From contig NZ_CP034562.1 of the NCBI RefSeq assembly GCF_003970675.1, positions 2,790,001-2,854,000 on the forward strand: 64,000 nt of DNA, written 5' to 3'. Shown piece after piece: positions 56,559 to 64,000 of the stretch; position 1 is the stretch's first letter; each line of letters begins with the position of its first letter. This DNA comes from Flammeovirga pectinis (GTDB taxonomy: Bacteria > Bacteroidota > Bacteroidia > Cytophagales > Flammeovirgaceae). Both the position numbers and the translations under genes were made by a program. Below the pieces are notes generated by a model. It saw nothing but the letters and a program-made list of their open reading frames with translations. It did no database searches and was not told the origin of the DNA.

Positions 56559-57104
56559 TTAGTTTACAGGAGCGATTATTAAGGCATTCATCTTCACATC
56601 ATGTTCTTCTAGGGGTAAATTTTCATTCATTTGGAACGAATACCCAATACCCCATTTCTTTACATTTTTTTTAGTTGATAAGAAGGTATCATAATAACCA
56701 CCACCATAACCCATGCGTCCTAAATTAGAAGAAAATGCCACTCCCGGAACAAGTACATGATCAAAATTACCCATATACTCTTCTTCTTGCAAAGGTATTA
56801 ATGTATCAAAACGTTCTTGTTTTAAATGCTCTAAACTATGAAGCACTAAATGTTTTAACGCTCTATTAGGTAGCGTTTTAGGAACTACTACAGTCCACCC
56901 TAATTTTAAGGCTCTCTTTATAATTTTATAAGTAGATGCTTCTTTATTAATGGGTAGGTAGGTATGCAAAACAGCAGCATCTTCGGGTACTTGACCCCAA
57001 AATGCTGCTGCAATATATTCTTCCGCTAAAAGCACTTCATCAGAAGAAAGCTGATGTCTTTTAGCAATTATTTCTTTTCTTAATTTTTTCTTTAATTCAA
57101 TCAA
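56559..57104 (-). CDS. 5-Formyltetrahydrofolate cyclo-ligase
   Basis: ATP-dependent one-carbon metabolism enzyme of 181 residues converting 5-formyl-THF to 5,10-methenyl-THF (5-FCL/YgfA family). Diagnostic features are the N-terminal LRKEIIAKRHQLSS, TYLPINKEASTYKI and the C-terminal phosphate-binding loop RMGYGGGYYDTFL. It lies three bases after the MATE gene, so it is cotranscribed. Confidence 0.94.
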   Translation of the reverse strand: MIELKKKLRKEIIAKRHQLSSDEVLLAEEYIAAAFWGQVPEDAAVLHTYLPINKEASTYKIIKRALKLGWTVVVPKTLPNRALKHLVLHSLEHLKQERFDTLIPLQEEEYMGNFDHVLVPGVAFSSNLGRMGYGGGYYDTFLSTKKNVKKWGIGYSFQMNENLPLEEHDVKMNALIIAPVN

Positions 57105-57107
57105 AAG

Positions 57108-58496
57108 TTAGGCGGTTACAGGTTTCATTTCTACATGAGCAACTGATCTTCTTTCAATCTCATGCTTTGTTCTACTTGTAAATCTAATAAACAATAAAAT
57201 AGCAGACAATGTAAGCCCTATTGATAAACCTATCCATACTCCTAAAAAGCTCAAATCTGTATATGTAGTTAAGTAATATCCTAACGGAAGTGAAACTACC
57301 CAATACGATATAAAGCAAATAAATGTGGGTACTTTAACGTCTGTAATTCCTCTTAATGCACCCGTCATAATTACCTGTGCTCCATCTGACAATTGGAACA
57401 GTGCTGCAAAAACTAACATAGATGCTGCATACTGAATAACTTCTTGATCGTCTGTAAATAAAGAAGGTAAAAAGTTATTAAACACTGCAAAAGAAACGGC
57501 TGAAATAGACATGGCTGCCAACGCAAATTGAAGTCCTGTAAAACCTGCAATTCTTGCTTCTTTCCAATTGTTCTGACCAAAGTAATTACTTACCCTAACA
57601 GAAACTGCAGATGCAACACCACTTACCATCATAAATGTGAGTGATATCATGCTCATTACAATTTGGTGTGCTGCCATTGGTTGTGTACCAACTGTACCAA
57701 CAATCATGGCTCCAACTGCAAAAGCACCTACTTCCATTAATGCCTGAAAACCAATTGGTAAACTAATTTTCATTTGTTCTACAAGCTTATCTTTATGGAT
57801 ATTAACTGCCATAAAACCGCTTATATATTTATGGAAACGCTTATTATTAACTACATAGACCATCATGCCTATACCACCAACTAAACGGGCTACAAATGTA
57901 CCTATACCTGCGCCTTCTAAACCCAGTTCTGGTGCACCATATTTACCGTAAATAAGCACGTAGTTTATTACAAAGTTGATAATGTTAGACAGTAACGTAA
58001 AATACATGGCAACTTTAGTACTCTTTACACCTTCAGCAAATTGCTTAGCAGTAAAAAACACCATCATTGGAACAAGAGAAAAAGCATTGATCATAAAATA
58101 AGTACGAGATGCTTCTACTACTTCTTCTGTCTGCCCCATATATCCCATTAGCCTAGAAAGACCAAAAAGGATAATTAAAAGGATAAAAACAAAAACCCCG
58201 TTTAAGAACATACTGTGCTTAAAAAGACTTCTCATTTCTACATAATCTTTTCTACCATAAGCTTTTCCTACTAAAGGAGTAACGCCTACAGCAAAGCCAA
58301 TTCCAAAAACTAGGAAAATAGCAAACAGACTATTAGCAAACCCTGCCGCTGCTAAAGAAACTGTATTGTAATGGCCCACCATTACGTTGTCTATAATATT
58401 TGTTAGGTTCTGCCCTGCCTGTGATATTACAACAGGAAGTGCCAACTTCAATGTATCTTTATAGTGATAAGAATATTTTTGTAGAATACTTTTCAT
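57108..58496 (-). CDS. MATE family efflux transporter (NorM-like)
   Basis: Multidrug and toxic compound extrusion protein of 462 residues with 12 predicted segments in two repeats (ALPVVISQAGQNLTNIIDNV and SLPIGFQALMEVGAFAVGAM are the matching halves). It exports cationic compounds with Na+ or H+ antiport; the substrate is unknown. First gene of the pair with 5-FCL. Confidence 0.92.
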   Translation of the reverse strand: MKSILQKYSYHYKDTLKLALPVVISQAGQNLTNIIDNVMVGHYNTVSLAAAGFANSLFAIFLVFGIGFAVGVTPLVGKAYGRKDYVEMRSLFKHSMFLNGVFVFILLIILFGLSRLMGYMGQTEEVVEASRTYFMINAFSLVPMMVFFTAKQFAEGVKSTKVAMYFTLLSNIINFVINYVLIYGKYGAPELGLEGAGIGTFVARLVGGIGMMVYVVNNKRFHKYISGFMAVNIHKDKLVEQMKISLPIGFQALMEVGAFAVGAMIVGTVGTQPMAAHQIVMSMISLTFMMVSGVASAVSVRVSNYFGQNNWKEARIAGFTGLQFALAAMSISAVSFAVFNNFLPSLFTDDQEVIQYAASMLVFAALFQLSDGAQVIMTGALRGITDVKVPTFICFISYWVVSLPLGYYLTTYTDLSFLGVWIGLSIGLTLSAILLFIRFTSRTKHEIERRSVAHVEMKPVTA

Positions 58497-58894
58497 TCAA
58501 TATTATGCTTACTTTTAAGCCGGTCAAACAAACAATTCTTGAGGAGATAATAATTGACCGGTCTACAAAATTACGAGTGTTTTTTGGATTTGTTGTTAGT
58601 AAACACTTTAGATTAACCATTATTATCCATAAGTACCTACATTCGTAGCAATTACCCATAAAACACACAAAATGAACTAGTTAATTAAACAATTTATTCA
58701 TCTATAATCAAGGTGAAGTAAACTAAAGTTCGTCTACATTTTACTAAACAACAAAGGCAGGAATACAAATGTACTCCTACCTTCTTACTCCTTTATTCTA
58801 TTTCGAATGTTACGTAATCAATCTTATTCTTGTAGGTAAAAGAACTAGAATAAGCAGCAGAAATCAAACAATTCATAAATCAATAGACATTAAC
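58497..58894. other. Divergent intergenic region with imperfect hairpin
   Basis: The spacer between the MATE and murF-alr genes. An imperfect stem-loop of 14-base arms with two mismatches lies at 58754-58783 (AAGGCAGGAATACA and TGTACTCCTACCTT), with no T-run. No gene was recognised. Confidence 0.4.
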
Positions 58895-58924
58895 TTTATC
58901 ATTTCAGATATTCGTATAACTTTG
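58895..58924 (+). promoter_or_regulatory. Candidate promoter of the murF-alr gene
   Basis: TAACTTTG (58917-58924) matches the Bacteroidota -7 element TAnnTTTG and lies 23 bases before the ATG. The -33 region is only TTTA-like, so the match is partial. Confidence 0.45.
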
Positions 58925-58947
58925 TATTCAACCCCTTAAAAATTTAT

Positions 58948-61389
58948 ATGAATAATTCGAATTCTATAGACTTTTCGTCCCCTTTCTGGAAAGCAAAATA
59001 TTTACTGATTGATAGTAGATTATTAACAGCTCCAAGTCAAACAATTTTTTTCGCTTTAAAAGGCATAAAAAGAGACGGACAGAGTTTTGTAGAAGAATTA
59101 TACAATAAAGGAGTTCGGAAATTTGTGGTTACTAGTGATTTTGATGAAGGTTATAAGTACAAAAATGCTGAATTTATATATTGCCTAAATACACTAGATA
59201 CACTACAGAAACTTACACAATACCACCGTTTACAATATCCCAATTTACCCGTAATAAGTATTACTGGTTCTAATGCCAAAACGATTGTAAAAGAATGGTT
59301 GTATTCTATTTTAGAAATAGATAGAAATGTAGTTAAAAGTCCAAAAAGTTATAATTCTCAAATTGGCGTCCCTTTATCTGTTTGGCAAATAAACGAAAAA
59401 CATGATCTAGGAATTTTTGAAGCAGGAATCTCAAAACCAAACGAGATGCAACATCTTGCTTCTATTATTCAGCCAACTATTGGGCTTTTTACTAATATTG
59501 GTTCTGCACACGATAAACATTTTACATCCTTAGAACAAAAGGTAAAAGAGAAAGGCTCGCTTTTTAATCACTGCGATTATGTGATTTACTGTAAAGACCA
59601 CCAACTAATTGATGCAGAAATGCAAACTAAATCTTGTACATGCGTTACTTGGGGTTACGATCAGACTGCATCAATCAGCATAAAAAAAATAGACAATTAT
59701 GCCGTTAATGTAATATATAAAAACACCGATTATACGTTACATATTCCTTTTACAGATGCCGCATCTTTTGAAAACGCAATGCACTGTGCAACCATGATGG
59801 TACATTTGGGCTATAACTTTAGCGAAATCAATAACCGTATTGGTAAGCTAAAAAGTATCCCTATGCGTCTTGAGAAAAAAGAAGGAATACAACAAACTAC
59901 GTTAATAAACGATTTTTATAACAATGATTTGGGAGGGCTTCAGATTGCTTTAAGTTTCCTTGCTCAAAATCAAGAACACAAAACTAGAACCCTTATATTA
60001 TCGGATTTACTACAAGGTGATACCGACAAAAGTGCTCTTTACCAAAAGGTATATGAGTTGTGTAATGAACATGAAATTACTCGTTTTATAGGTGTAGGAA
60101 AGCAATTACAAGCACATCAAGAATTATTTAAAGGATTAAAAACAACCTTTTTTAAAGATACCAAAGCATTAAGAAAAGCGATAAAAAATAAGTCTATCAC
60201 TTTTTCTAAAGAACTAATTTTACTAAAAGGTGCCAGACAATTTGAATTTGAAAAAGTAGCCGCACTTCTTCAGAAAAAAATACACAGTACGCAATTAGAA
60301 ATTAACTTAGATGCGGTTACTCATAACTTAATGTTTTACCGTTCTTTATTGCACAGTTCTACCAAAACAATGGTTATGGTAAAAGCATTGGGGTACGGAA
60401 GTGGAAAAACAGAACTTGCCAATACATTACAATATAACCTTGTAGATTATTTAGGAGTAGCATTTGCAGACGAAGGGGTGGAACTTAGAGAAAATGGAAT
60501 TCGAACACCAATTATGGTACTTACACCATCTCCAGATTCTTTCGAAACAATGCGAATGCACCAATTAGAACCTGAAATTTATAGTATTGAAATGCTTAAT
60601 GCGCTCGAACAATACTTGGAGGAAGAGGATACGGAGACTGCATTTAAAATTCAGCTAAATTTTGATACTGGAATGCATAGGTTAGGATTTACAGAAGAGG
60701 AACTTCCGTACTTATTCCAAGCATTAGACAGGTTAAAAAATAAAGTAAAAGTGACAGGTGTTTTTACACATTTGGCAGGGGCAGACGAAGATATTCATGA
60801 TCTATACAGCAAAGAGCAGATTAAATCGTTCAGAAAAACAACAGCACTTCTAGAAAAAAATATTGGTTATACAGTAATTAAGCATTGTCTAAATTCTGCA
60901 GGTATTGTAAGGTACCCAGATGCACAAATGGATATGGTACGTTTAGGCATTGGTTTACACGGTATAGAGGTAAATGGAATGAAACAAGAAGATTTACATA
61001 CTGTAGCTACTTTAAAAACCGTTATTGCTCAAATTAAGGTAATGAATACTGGCGATACTGTAGGTTACAGTAGAAAAGGTGTAGTGAATGGAGAAAGGAA
61101 AATTGCTACTATTGGTATTGGCTATGCAGATGGCTTTGACAGGCGTTTAAGTAATGGTGTTGGCAAAGTGGTAATTAATGGATACTTAGCACCTATAATT
61201 GGGAATGTTTGTATGGATATGTCAATGGTAGACATTACGGATATCCCTGCCGAAGTTGGTGATGAAGTTATCATCTTCGGAAGAAGCCGTTCTATATCTA
61301 CCATTGCTAAAGAAATTAATACAATTCCTTATGAAATTCTTACCTCAATTAGTCAAAGAGTTAAGAGAGTATATTATATGGAGGGTTAA
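58948..61389 (+). CDS. MurF-like ligase / alanine racemase fusion
   Basis: Bifunctional protein of 813 residues in the fused arrangement known from Bacteroidota: an N-terminal MurF-type Mur ligase domain (about 1-440), then a PLP alanine racemase domain (about 447-813). In the ligase part the ATP loop reads TGSNAKT (106-112) where GTNGKT or GSNGKT is usual; EAGIS and NIGSAHDKH are the middle-domain motifs. In the racemase part the PLP lysine is K479 in MVKALGYGSG and the second catalytic Tyr is in VGYSRKG. D-alanine is the shared intermediate. The racemase half is very likely active; the ligase half is less certain. Confidence 0.92.
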   Translation: MNNSNSIDFSSPFWKAKYLLIDSRLLTAPSQTIFFALKGIKRDGQSFVEELYNKGVRKFVVTSDFDEGYKYKNAEFIYCLNTLDTLQKLTQYHRLQYPNLPVISITGSNAKTIVKEWLYSILEIDRNVVKSPKSYNSQIGVPLSVWQINEKHDLGIFEAGISKPNEMQHLASIIQPTIGLFTNIGSAHDKHFTSLEQKVKEKGSLFNHCDYVIYCKDHQLIDAEMQTKSCTCVTWGYDQTASISIKKIDNYAVNVIYKNTDYTLHIPFTDAASFENAMHCATMMVHLGYNFSEINNRIGKLKSIPMRLEKKEGIQQTTLINDFYNNDLGGLQIALSFLAQNQEHKTRTLILSDLLQGDTDKSALYQKVYELCNEHEITRFIGVGKQLQAHQELFKGLKTTFFKDTKALRKAIKNKSITFSKELILLKGARQFEFEKVAALLQKKIHSTQLEINLDAVTHNLMFYRSLLHSSTKTMVMVKALGYGSGKTELANTLQYNLVDYLGVAFADEGVELRENGIRTPIMVLTPSPDSFETMRMHQLEPEIYSIEMLNALEQYLEEEDTETAFKIQLNFDTGMHRLGFTEEELPYLFQALDRLKNKVKVTGVFTHLAGADEDIHDLYSKEQIKSFRKTTALLEKNIGYTVIKHCLNSAGIVRYPDAQMDMVRLGIGLHGIEVNGMKQEDLHTVATLKTVIAQIKVMNTGDTVGYSRKGVVNGERKIATIGIGYADGFDRRLSNGVGKVVINGYLAPIIGNVCMDMSMVDITDIPAEVGDEVIIFGRSRSISTIAKEINTIPYEILTSISQRVKRVYYMEG

Positions 61390-61883
61390 AACTCCTCTCC
61401 TTTTACATTTGCAGTTGTATAATTTACAGGACTTGCATTATCCAATAAATACGATCTGTATTTTACAAAGATAGAGTCCTGTGTTTTTAACAGATGGTAT
61501 TCTTGTCCGTTACTAGAAAACACATCTAAGCCTTCTAAAGTAAAATCTTCTCCTCCAAGAGAAACTATCTGATTATCAATTTGCCATGCTACAGAATCTG
61601 CACCTATTTGTAAACCATTCTGAATAGTAATTTGCCAATCAGTCCCATCAAAAGGTTTAAAAGCTAAACTCTTTTTGTTACCATCATAGACCATATAACC
61701 TTGAAATGAATCTTGATGTACTTCATCTCCACCTGGCTTATCATAATATAATACATCAGAATTATAAATAAAATTACCCTTTTCAGGTAATCCATTATCT
61801 CCCGAATCTCCATCAATTTCAGACCCACAACTTGCTAGTACAAGAAGAAAACCTATGAATATATATAAATGTCTTGTTTTCAT
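61386..61883 (-). CDS. Lipoprotein of unknown function
   Basis: Lipoprotein of 165 residues; the signal ends at LVLASCGSEID, with acidic and Gly residues following. The mature part is beta-rich (FIYNSDVLYYDKPGG, KPFDGTDWQITIQNG) without a recognised family. Its start codon overlaps the stop of the upstream barrel gene, and its own stop overlaps the convergent murF-alr stop by four bases. Confidence 0.65.
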   Translation of the reverse strand: MKTRHLYIFIGFLLVLASCGSEIDGDSGDNGLPEKGNFIYNSDVLYYDKPGGDEVHQDSFQGYMVYDGNKKSLAFKPFDGTDWQITIQNGLQIGADSVAWQIDNQIVSLGGEDFTLEGLDVFSSNGQEYHLLKTQDSIFVKYRSYLLDNASPVNYTTANVKGEEF

Positions 61884-62635
61884 TATCCCTTAAATTTAAA
61901 ACCAACTAACAATTGAAAGTTTTGATTGTAAAACTTATCATCTTCAAAAGTCACATCAACAAACCCTCTAGAATATCTCCATTCTAAAAAGAAATGATTC
62001 ATTGCTGCACCAATACCTGCAGTAAAACCAAAATCACCACCTCTGTATAAATGGTCTGCATCTTGGTAATCTCCTGTAATACTTCCTTCTCTTCTGTGTG
62101 CACTTGCCAACGCAGCACCATAAAGACCTCCTTTAAGGTAAATGTTATCGTTTAAATAATAATTAACGAGTACGGGGAAGGTGAAGTAATTTAGAACATC
62201 AGTATAATTTACTGTTTCATCAGAATAACCTAACTCATGATAATAGCCCGAAAATTGCGTTTTCTGACCAAGAGCATTGTACATTACATCAAATTCTAAC
62301 GATAGATCTTGCGAAATAAAGAAGTTAAATTTAAAACCAAGGTTTACACCAGTTCTAGCTTTAACTCTTGTATTTGCATAGCTTATATCTGTATTTAATT
62401 GCGGAGCATTACCACTCGGAATAGACCAGATTGGTCCTCCAAAAAAGCCCCATTCCATTGCTTTCTTTGTAGTCCCTGTAACTACCTCTTGTTGAGGCTG
62501 ATTTTGTTGATATTCCGTAGAAGGCTGACTTGAACTTCCTTGATCATTTTGGGTTGGTGAATTTTCCTGTGCGTAAGTAGTAGTAAATGTCATAAAGAAC
62601 AACATCACAGAAACACCTAACTTTAAATATCGCAT
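61883..62635 (-). CDS. Outer-membrane beta-barrel protein (PF13568-like)
   Basis: Protein of 250 residues beginning at the ATG 62633-62635, which gives a signal peptide (YLKLGVSVMLFFMTFTTTYA); longer frames lack one. A Gln/Pro/Ser-rich stretch (about 25-50) is followed by alternating beta strands typical of an 8-10-strand barrel with an aromatic/Gly-rich end (NFQLLVGFKFKG). It resembles the PorT-like barrel group. Cotranscribed with the lipoprotein after it (TAATG overlap). Confidence 0.78.
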   Translation of the reverse strand: MRYLKLGVSVMLFFMTFTTTYAQENSPTQNDQGSSSQPSTEYQQNQPQQEVVTGTTKKAMEWGFFGGPIWSIPSGNAPQLNTDISYANTRVKARTGVNLGFKFNFFISQDLSLEFDVMYNALGQKTQFSGYYHELGYSDETVNYTDVLNYFTFPVLVNYYLNDNIYLKGGLYGAALASAHRREGSITGDYQDADHLYRGGDFGFTAGIGAAMNHFFLEWRYSRGFVDVTFEDDKFYNQNFQLLVGFKFKG

Positions 62636-62766
62636 TAGTATAATTTTAAGTATAGATTTTTTAACTTGGTTGTAGTTAGATTTAAATTGTCTAATACACC
62701 ATATAAACAACAATAAACATATTTAGAAAATTGATTAATTCGTTGATCAGACTATAACACAACACT

Positions 62767-63267
62767 ATGTTAAATATCACAATAAATAACAATCAACATT
62801 CTGTTATTAAAGACAAACAATCTTTAATAATAGACAACAAAACTATTGATTTAAAATTAAAACCCACACATAATAATGTATACACTGCTATTTATAATGA
62901 CAAAAGGTTTGATATTGAAATAATTGAAGCCGATAATAATTATAAAAATGCTTGTATTAAGATCAATGGTAAGAAAATTGAAATTGAAGCAACTACTAAG
63001 CTAGATGATTTACTAAAACAGCTTGGTATGGGTACAGCTGCTGTTAGTCATGAAAACATAGTAAAAGCACCAATGCCGGGTAAGGTATTAGAGTTGTTGT
63101 GCTCGGTAGGAATTGAAGTAGAAAAAGGTGATAACTTAATAATACTTGAAGCAATGAAAATGGAAAACATCCTTAAAGCACCAATTGCTGGTAAAATTAA
63201 AAGTATAGAAGTATCAGAAGGAAATTCAGTAGAAAAAGGACAAGTTCTTATTGAGATAGAAGAATAA
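62767..63267 (+). CDS. Biotin carboxyl carrier protein
   Basis: Biotinyl-domain protein of 166 residues. The C-terminal barrel (about 95-166) carries the biotinylation motif EAMKMEN, the conserved APMPGKV entry and the repeating VEKG turns. The N-terminal 80 residues form a short beta domain as in the acyl-CoA carboxylase BCCP-like subunits of Bacteroidota. It probably serves an acyl-CoA carboxylase or a Na+-pumping decarboxylase, but no partner subunit is in the window. It ends in a strong terminator. Confidence 0.88.
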   Translation: MLNITINNNQHSVIKDKQSLIIDNKTIDLKLKPTHNNVYTAIYNDKRFDIEIIEADNNYKNACIKINGKKIEIEATTKLDDLLKQLGMGTAAVSHENIVKAPMPGKVLELLCSVGIEVEKGDNLIILEAMKMENILKAPIAGKIKSIEVSEGNSVEKGQVLIEIEE

Positions 63268-63317
63268 GAACTCTTTTAAATTATTAATCGATTCTTTTTT
63301 GAGAAGATGTACATAAA

Positions 63318-63356
63318 AAAAAGAGTAAGCACATTTTAAATATGCTTACTCTTTTT
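63318..63356. terminator. Bidirectional terminator
   Basis: Fourteen-base arms AAAAAGAGTAAGCA (63318-63331) and TGCTTACTCTTTTT (63343-63356). The A-run on the left and T-run on the right allow it to stop both the biotin-carrier transcript and the convergent minus-strand gene. Confidence 0.88.
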
Positions 63357-63384
63357 CATAAAAATTATATTGAAATACTGCGTG

Positions 63385-64000
63385 TTACTTTTTAAAGAAA
63401 CGCTCCGTTTTATTGTCGTAATTTACAAAGTAGTACTTGCCTCCGTTTAAAGTTGCACAATCTACTTCTATAGAGTTTCCATTAAGTACTACTTTACCAT
63501 ATTGGTCTAATATCTCATACTTTACTGGTCTTGTAAAAGAAAGAACTTTAGTAACTCTATTAGGATAGAACTTTACTTGTTCGCTAGAAGAAGTATGCAT
63601 CAACTCACTAGAGTTATAAATCTTTCCAGTTACTTCAAGGTACTTTAACTTGTACTTGTTTTCACCAGAATGATGTAAAACTTTATAATTGTACTTATTA
63701 AGTTTATTAGTTCCTAAACCTTGAACAATCACTTCTTCAACCCAAGAGTTGTGTTCAAATCTCATAATCACAAAGTTCCCTTCTTCTGCTTCACCACTGG
63801 TTTCCCATTCAAGACCGTCTTCGGTAATGTCTAGTTCAACAAATTGAAAGTGACCTTTATCGCGAATTGCATTTGGATTTAAAATTCTAGGAACACAATC
63901 GTTAGAGTGAAAGATTATAACGCTAATCTCTTGCCCTTTTTTTAAATGTTCCATATCAATTTCAAATGCACTTGCCTTAGGCAATTTTTGCATTTCGCTA
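63385..64000 (-). CDS. T9SS-sorted secreted protein, C-terminal part (partial)
   Basis: At least 202 residues, open to the right window edge. The last 75 residues form a type A T9SS sorting domain (VKFYPNRVTKVLSF ... NGGKYYFVNYDN, ending FKK). An ATG at 63993 exists, but no signal peptide follows it, and a T9SS cargo must have one, so the true start is probably beyond the window. The remainder is beta-rich, with no recognised domain. Confidence 0.65.
   Translation of the reverse strand, partial: SEMQKLPKASAFEIDMEHLKKGQEISVIIFHSNDCVPRILNPNAIRDKGHFQFVELDITEDGLEWETSGEAEEGNFVIMRFEHNSWVEEVIVQGLGTNKLNKYNYKVLHHSGENKYKLKYLEVTGKIYNSSELMHTSSSEQVKFYPNRVTKVLSFTRPVKYEILDQYGKVVLNGNSIEVDCATLNGGKYYFVNYDNKTERFFKK

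Noticed and set aside
58754-58783. Imperfect hairpin as a terminator or small RNA
   Set aside because: Two mismatches and no T-run; it lies in a divergent promoter region.
1-64000. CRISPR arrays, insertion sequences, tRNA and rRNA genes
   Set aside because: No regularly spaced direct repeats, transposase-like proteins or recognisable structural RNA were seen on reading both strands; a dedicated search (tRNAscan, Infernal, ISfinder) could still find a diverged copy.

Overview
The window looks like an AT-rich chromosome segment from a marine Bacteroidota bacterium, most likely a Cytophagia/Flammeovirga-like polysaccharide degrader. This rests on a SusC/SusD pair, type IX secretion (T9SS) C-terminal sorting domains, a PorD/DUF4835 protein, a MurF-alanine racemase fusion, and TAnnTTTG-type -7 promoter elements. 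The genus is an inference from gene content; no rRNA or tRNA gene is visible to fix it.

Region 1 (1-17.9 kb, all minus strand) is a nearly complete alginate utilisation locus. In transcription order it encodes a FadR-type GntR regulator, SusC, SusD, a PKD surface lipoprotein, PL6 lyase, PL17 oligo-alginate lyase, an MFS uronate transporter, an SDR (probable DEH reductase), KDG kinase, KDPG aldolase and two tandem PL7 lyases; the last one runs off the left edge. Together they cover alginate capture, depolymerisation, uptake, and conversion of the monomer to pyruvate and glyceraldehyde-3-phosphate. UxuR/ExuR-like operator sites flank the regulator promoter, a long palindrome precedes susC, and a strong UUCG-capped stem-loop separates the binding/transport genes from the enzyme genes.

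Region 2 (18-33 kb) holds a decayed alpha/beta-hydrolase pseudogene and then mostly housekeeping or general metabolic genes: aminopeptidase P, a DUF3298-like protein, YkvA, an M14 carboxypeptidase, two alpha/beta hydrolases and a hotdog thioesterase, a phasin-like protein, class I fructose-1,6-bisphosphatase, an MFS exporter, a TIGR01212 radical SAM protein, a CbpA-like DnaJ, a 35-residue membrane protein and a bestrophin-like channel.

Region 3 (33-46 kb) carries large secreted proteins with T9SS sorting domains (1378 and 697 residues), a Cys-type sulfatase, a lipoprotein, and an ABC transporter operon ending in its own YtrA-type GntR regulator.

Region 4 (46-64 kb) has the RNA polymerase omega-like gene, coaBC, porD, a translationally coupled UbiA-like membrane protein and methyltransferase, hemF overlapping a 1571-residue TamB, 5-formyl-THF cyclo-ligase, a MATE pump, the MurF-Alr fusion, an outer-membrane barrel/lipoprotein pair, a lone biotin carrier protein, and the C-terminal end of another T9SS cargo protein. 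Many genes end in clear intrinsic terminators. No CRISPR array, insertion sequence, rRNA or tRNA was seen.
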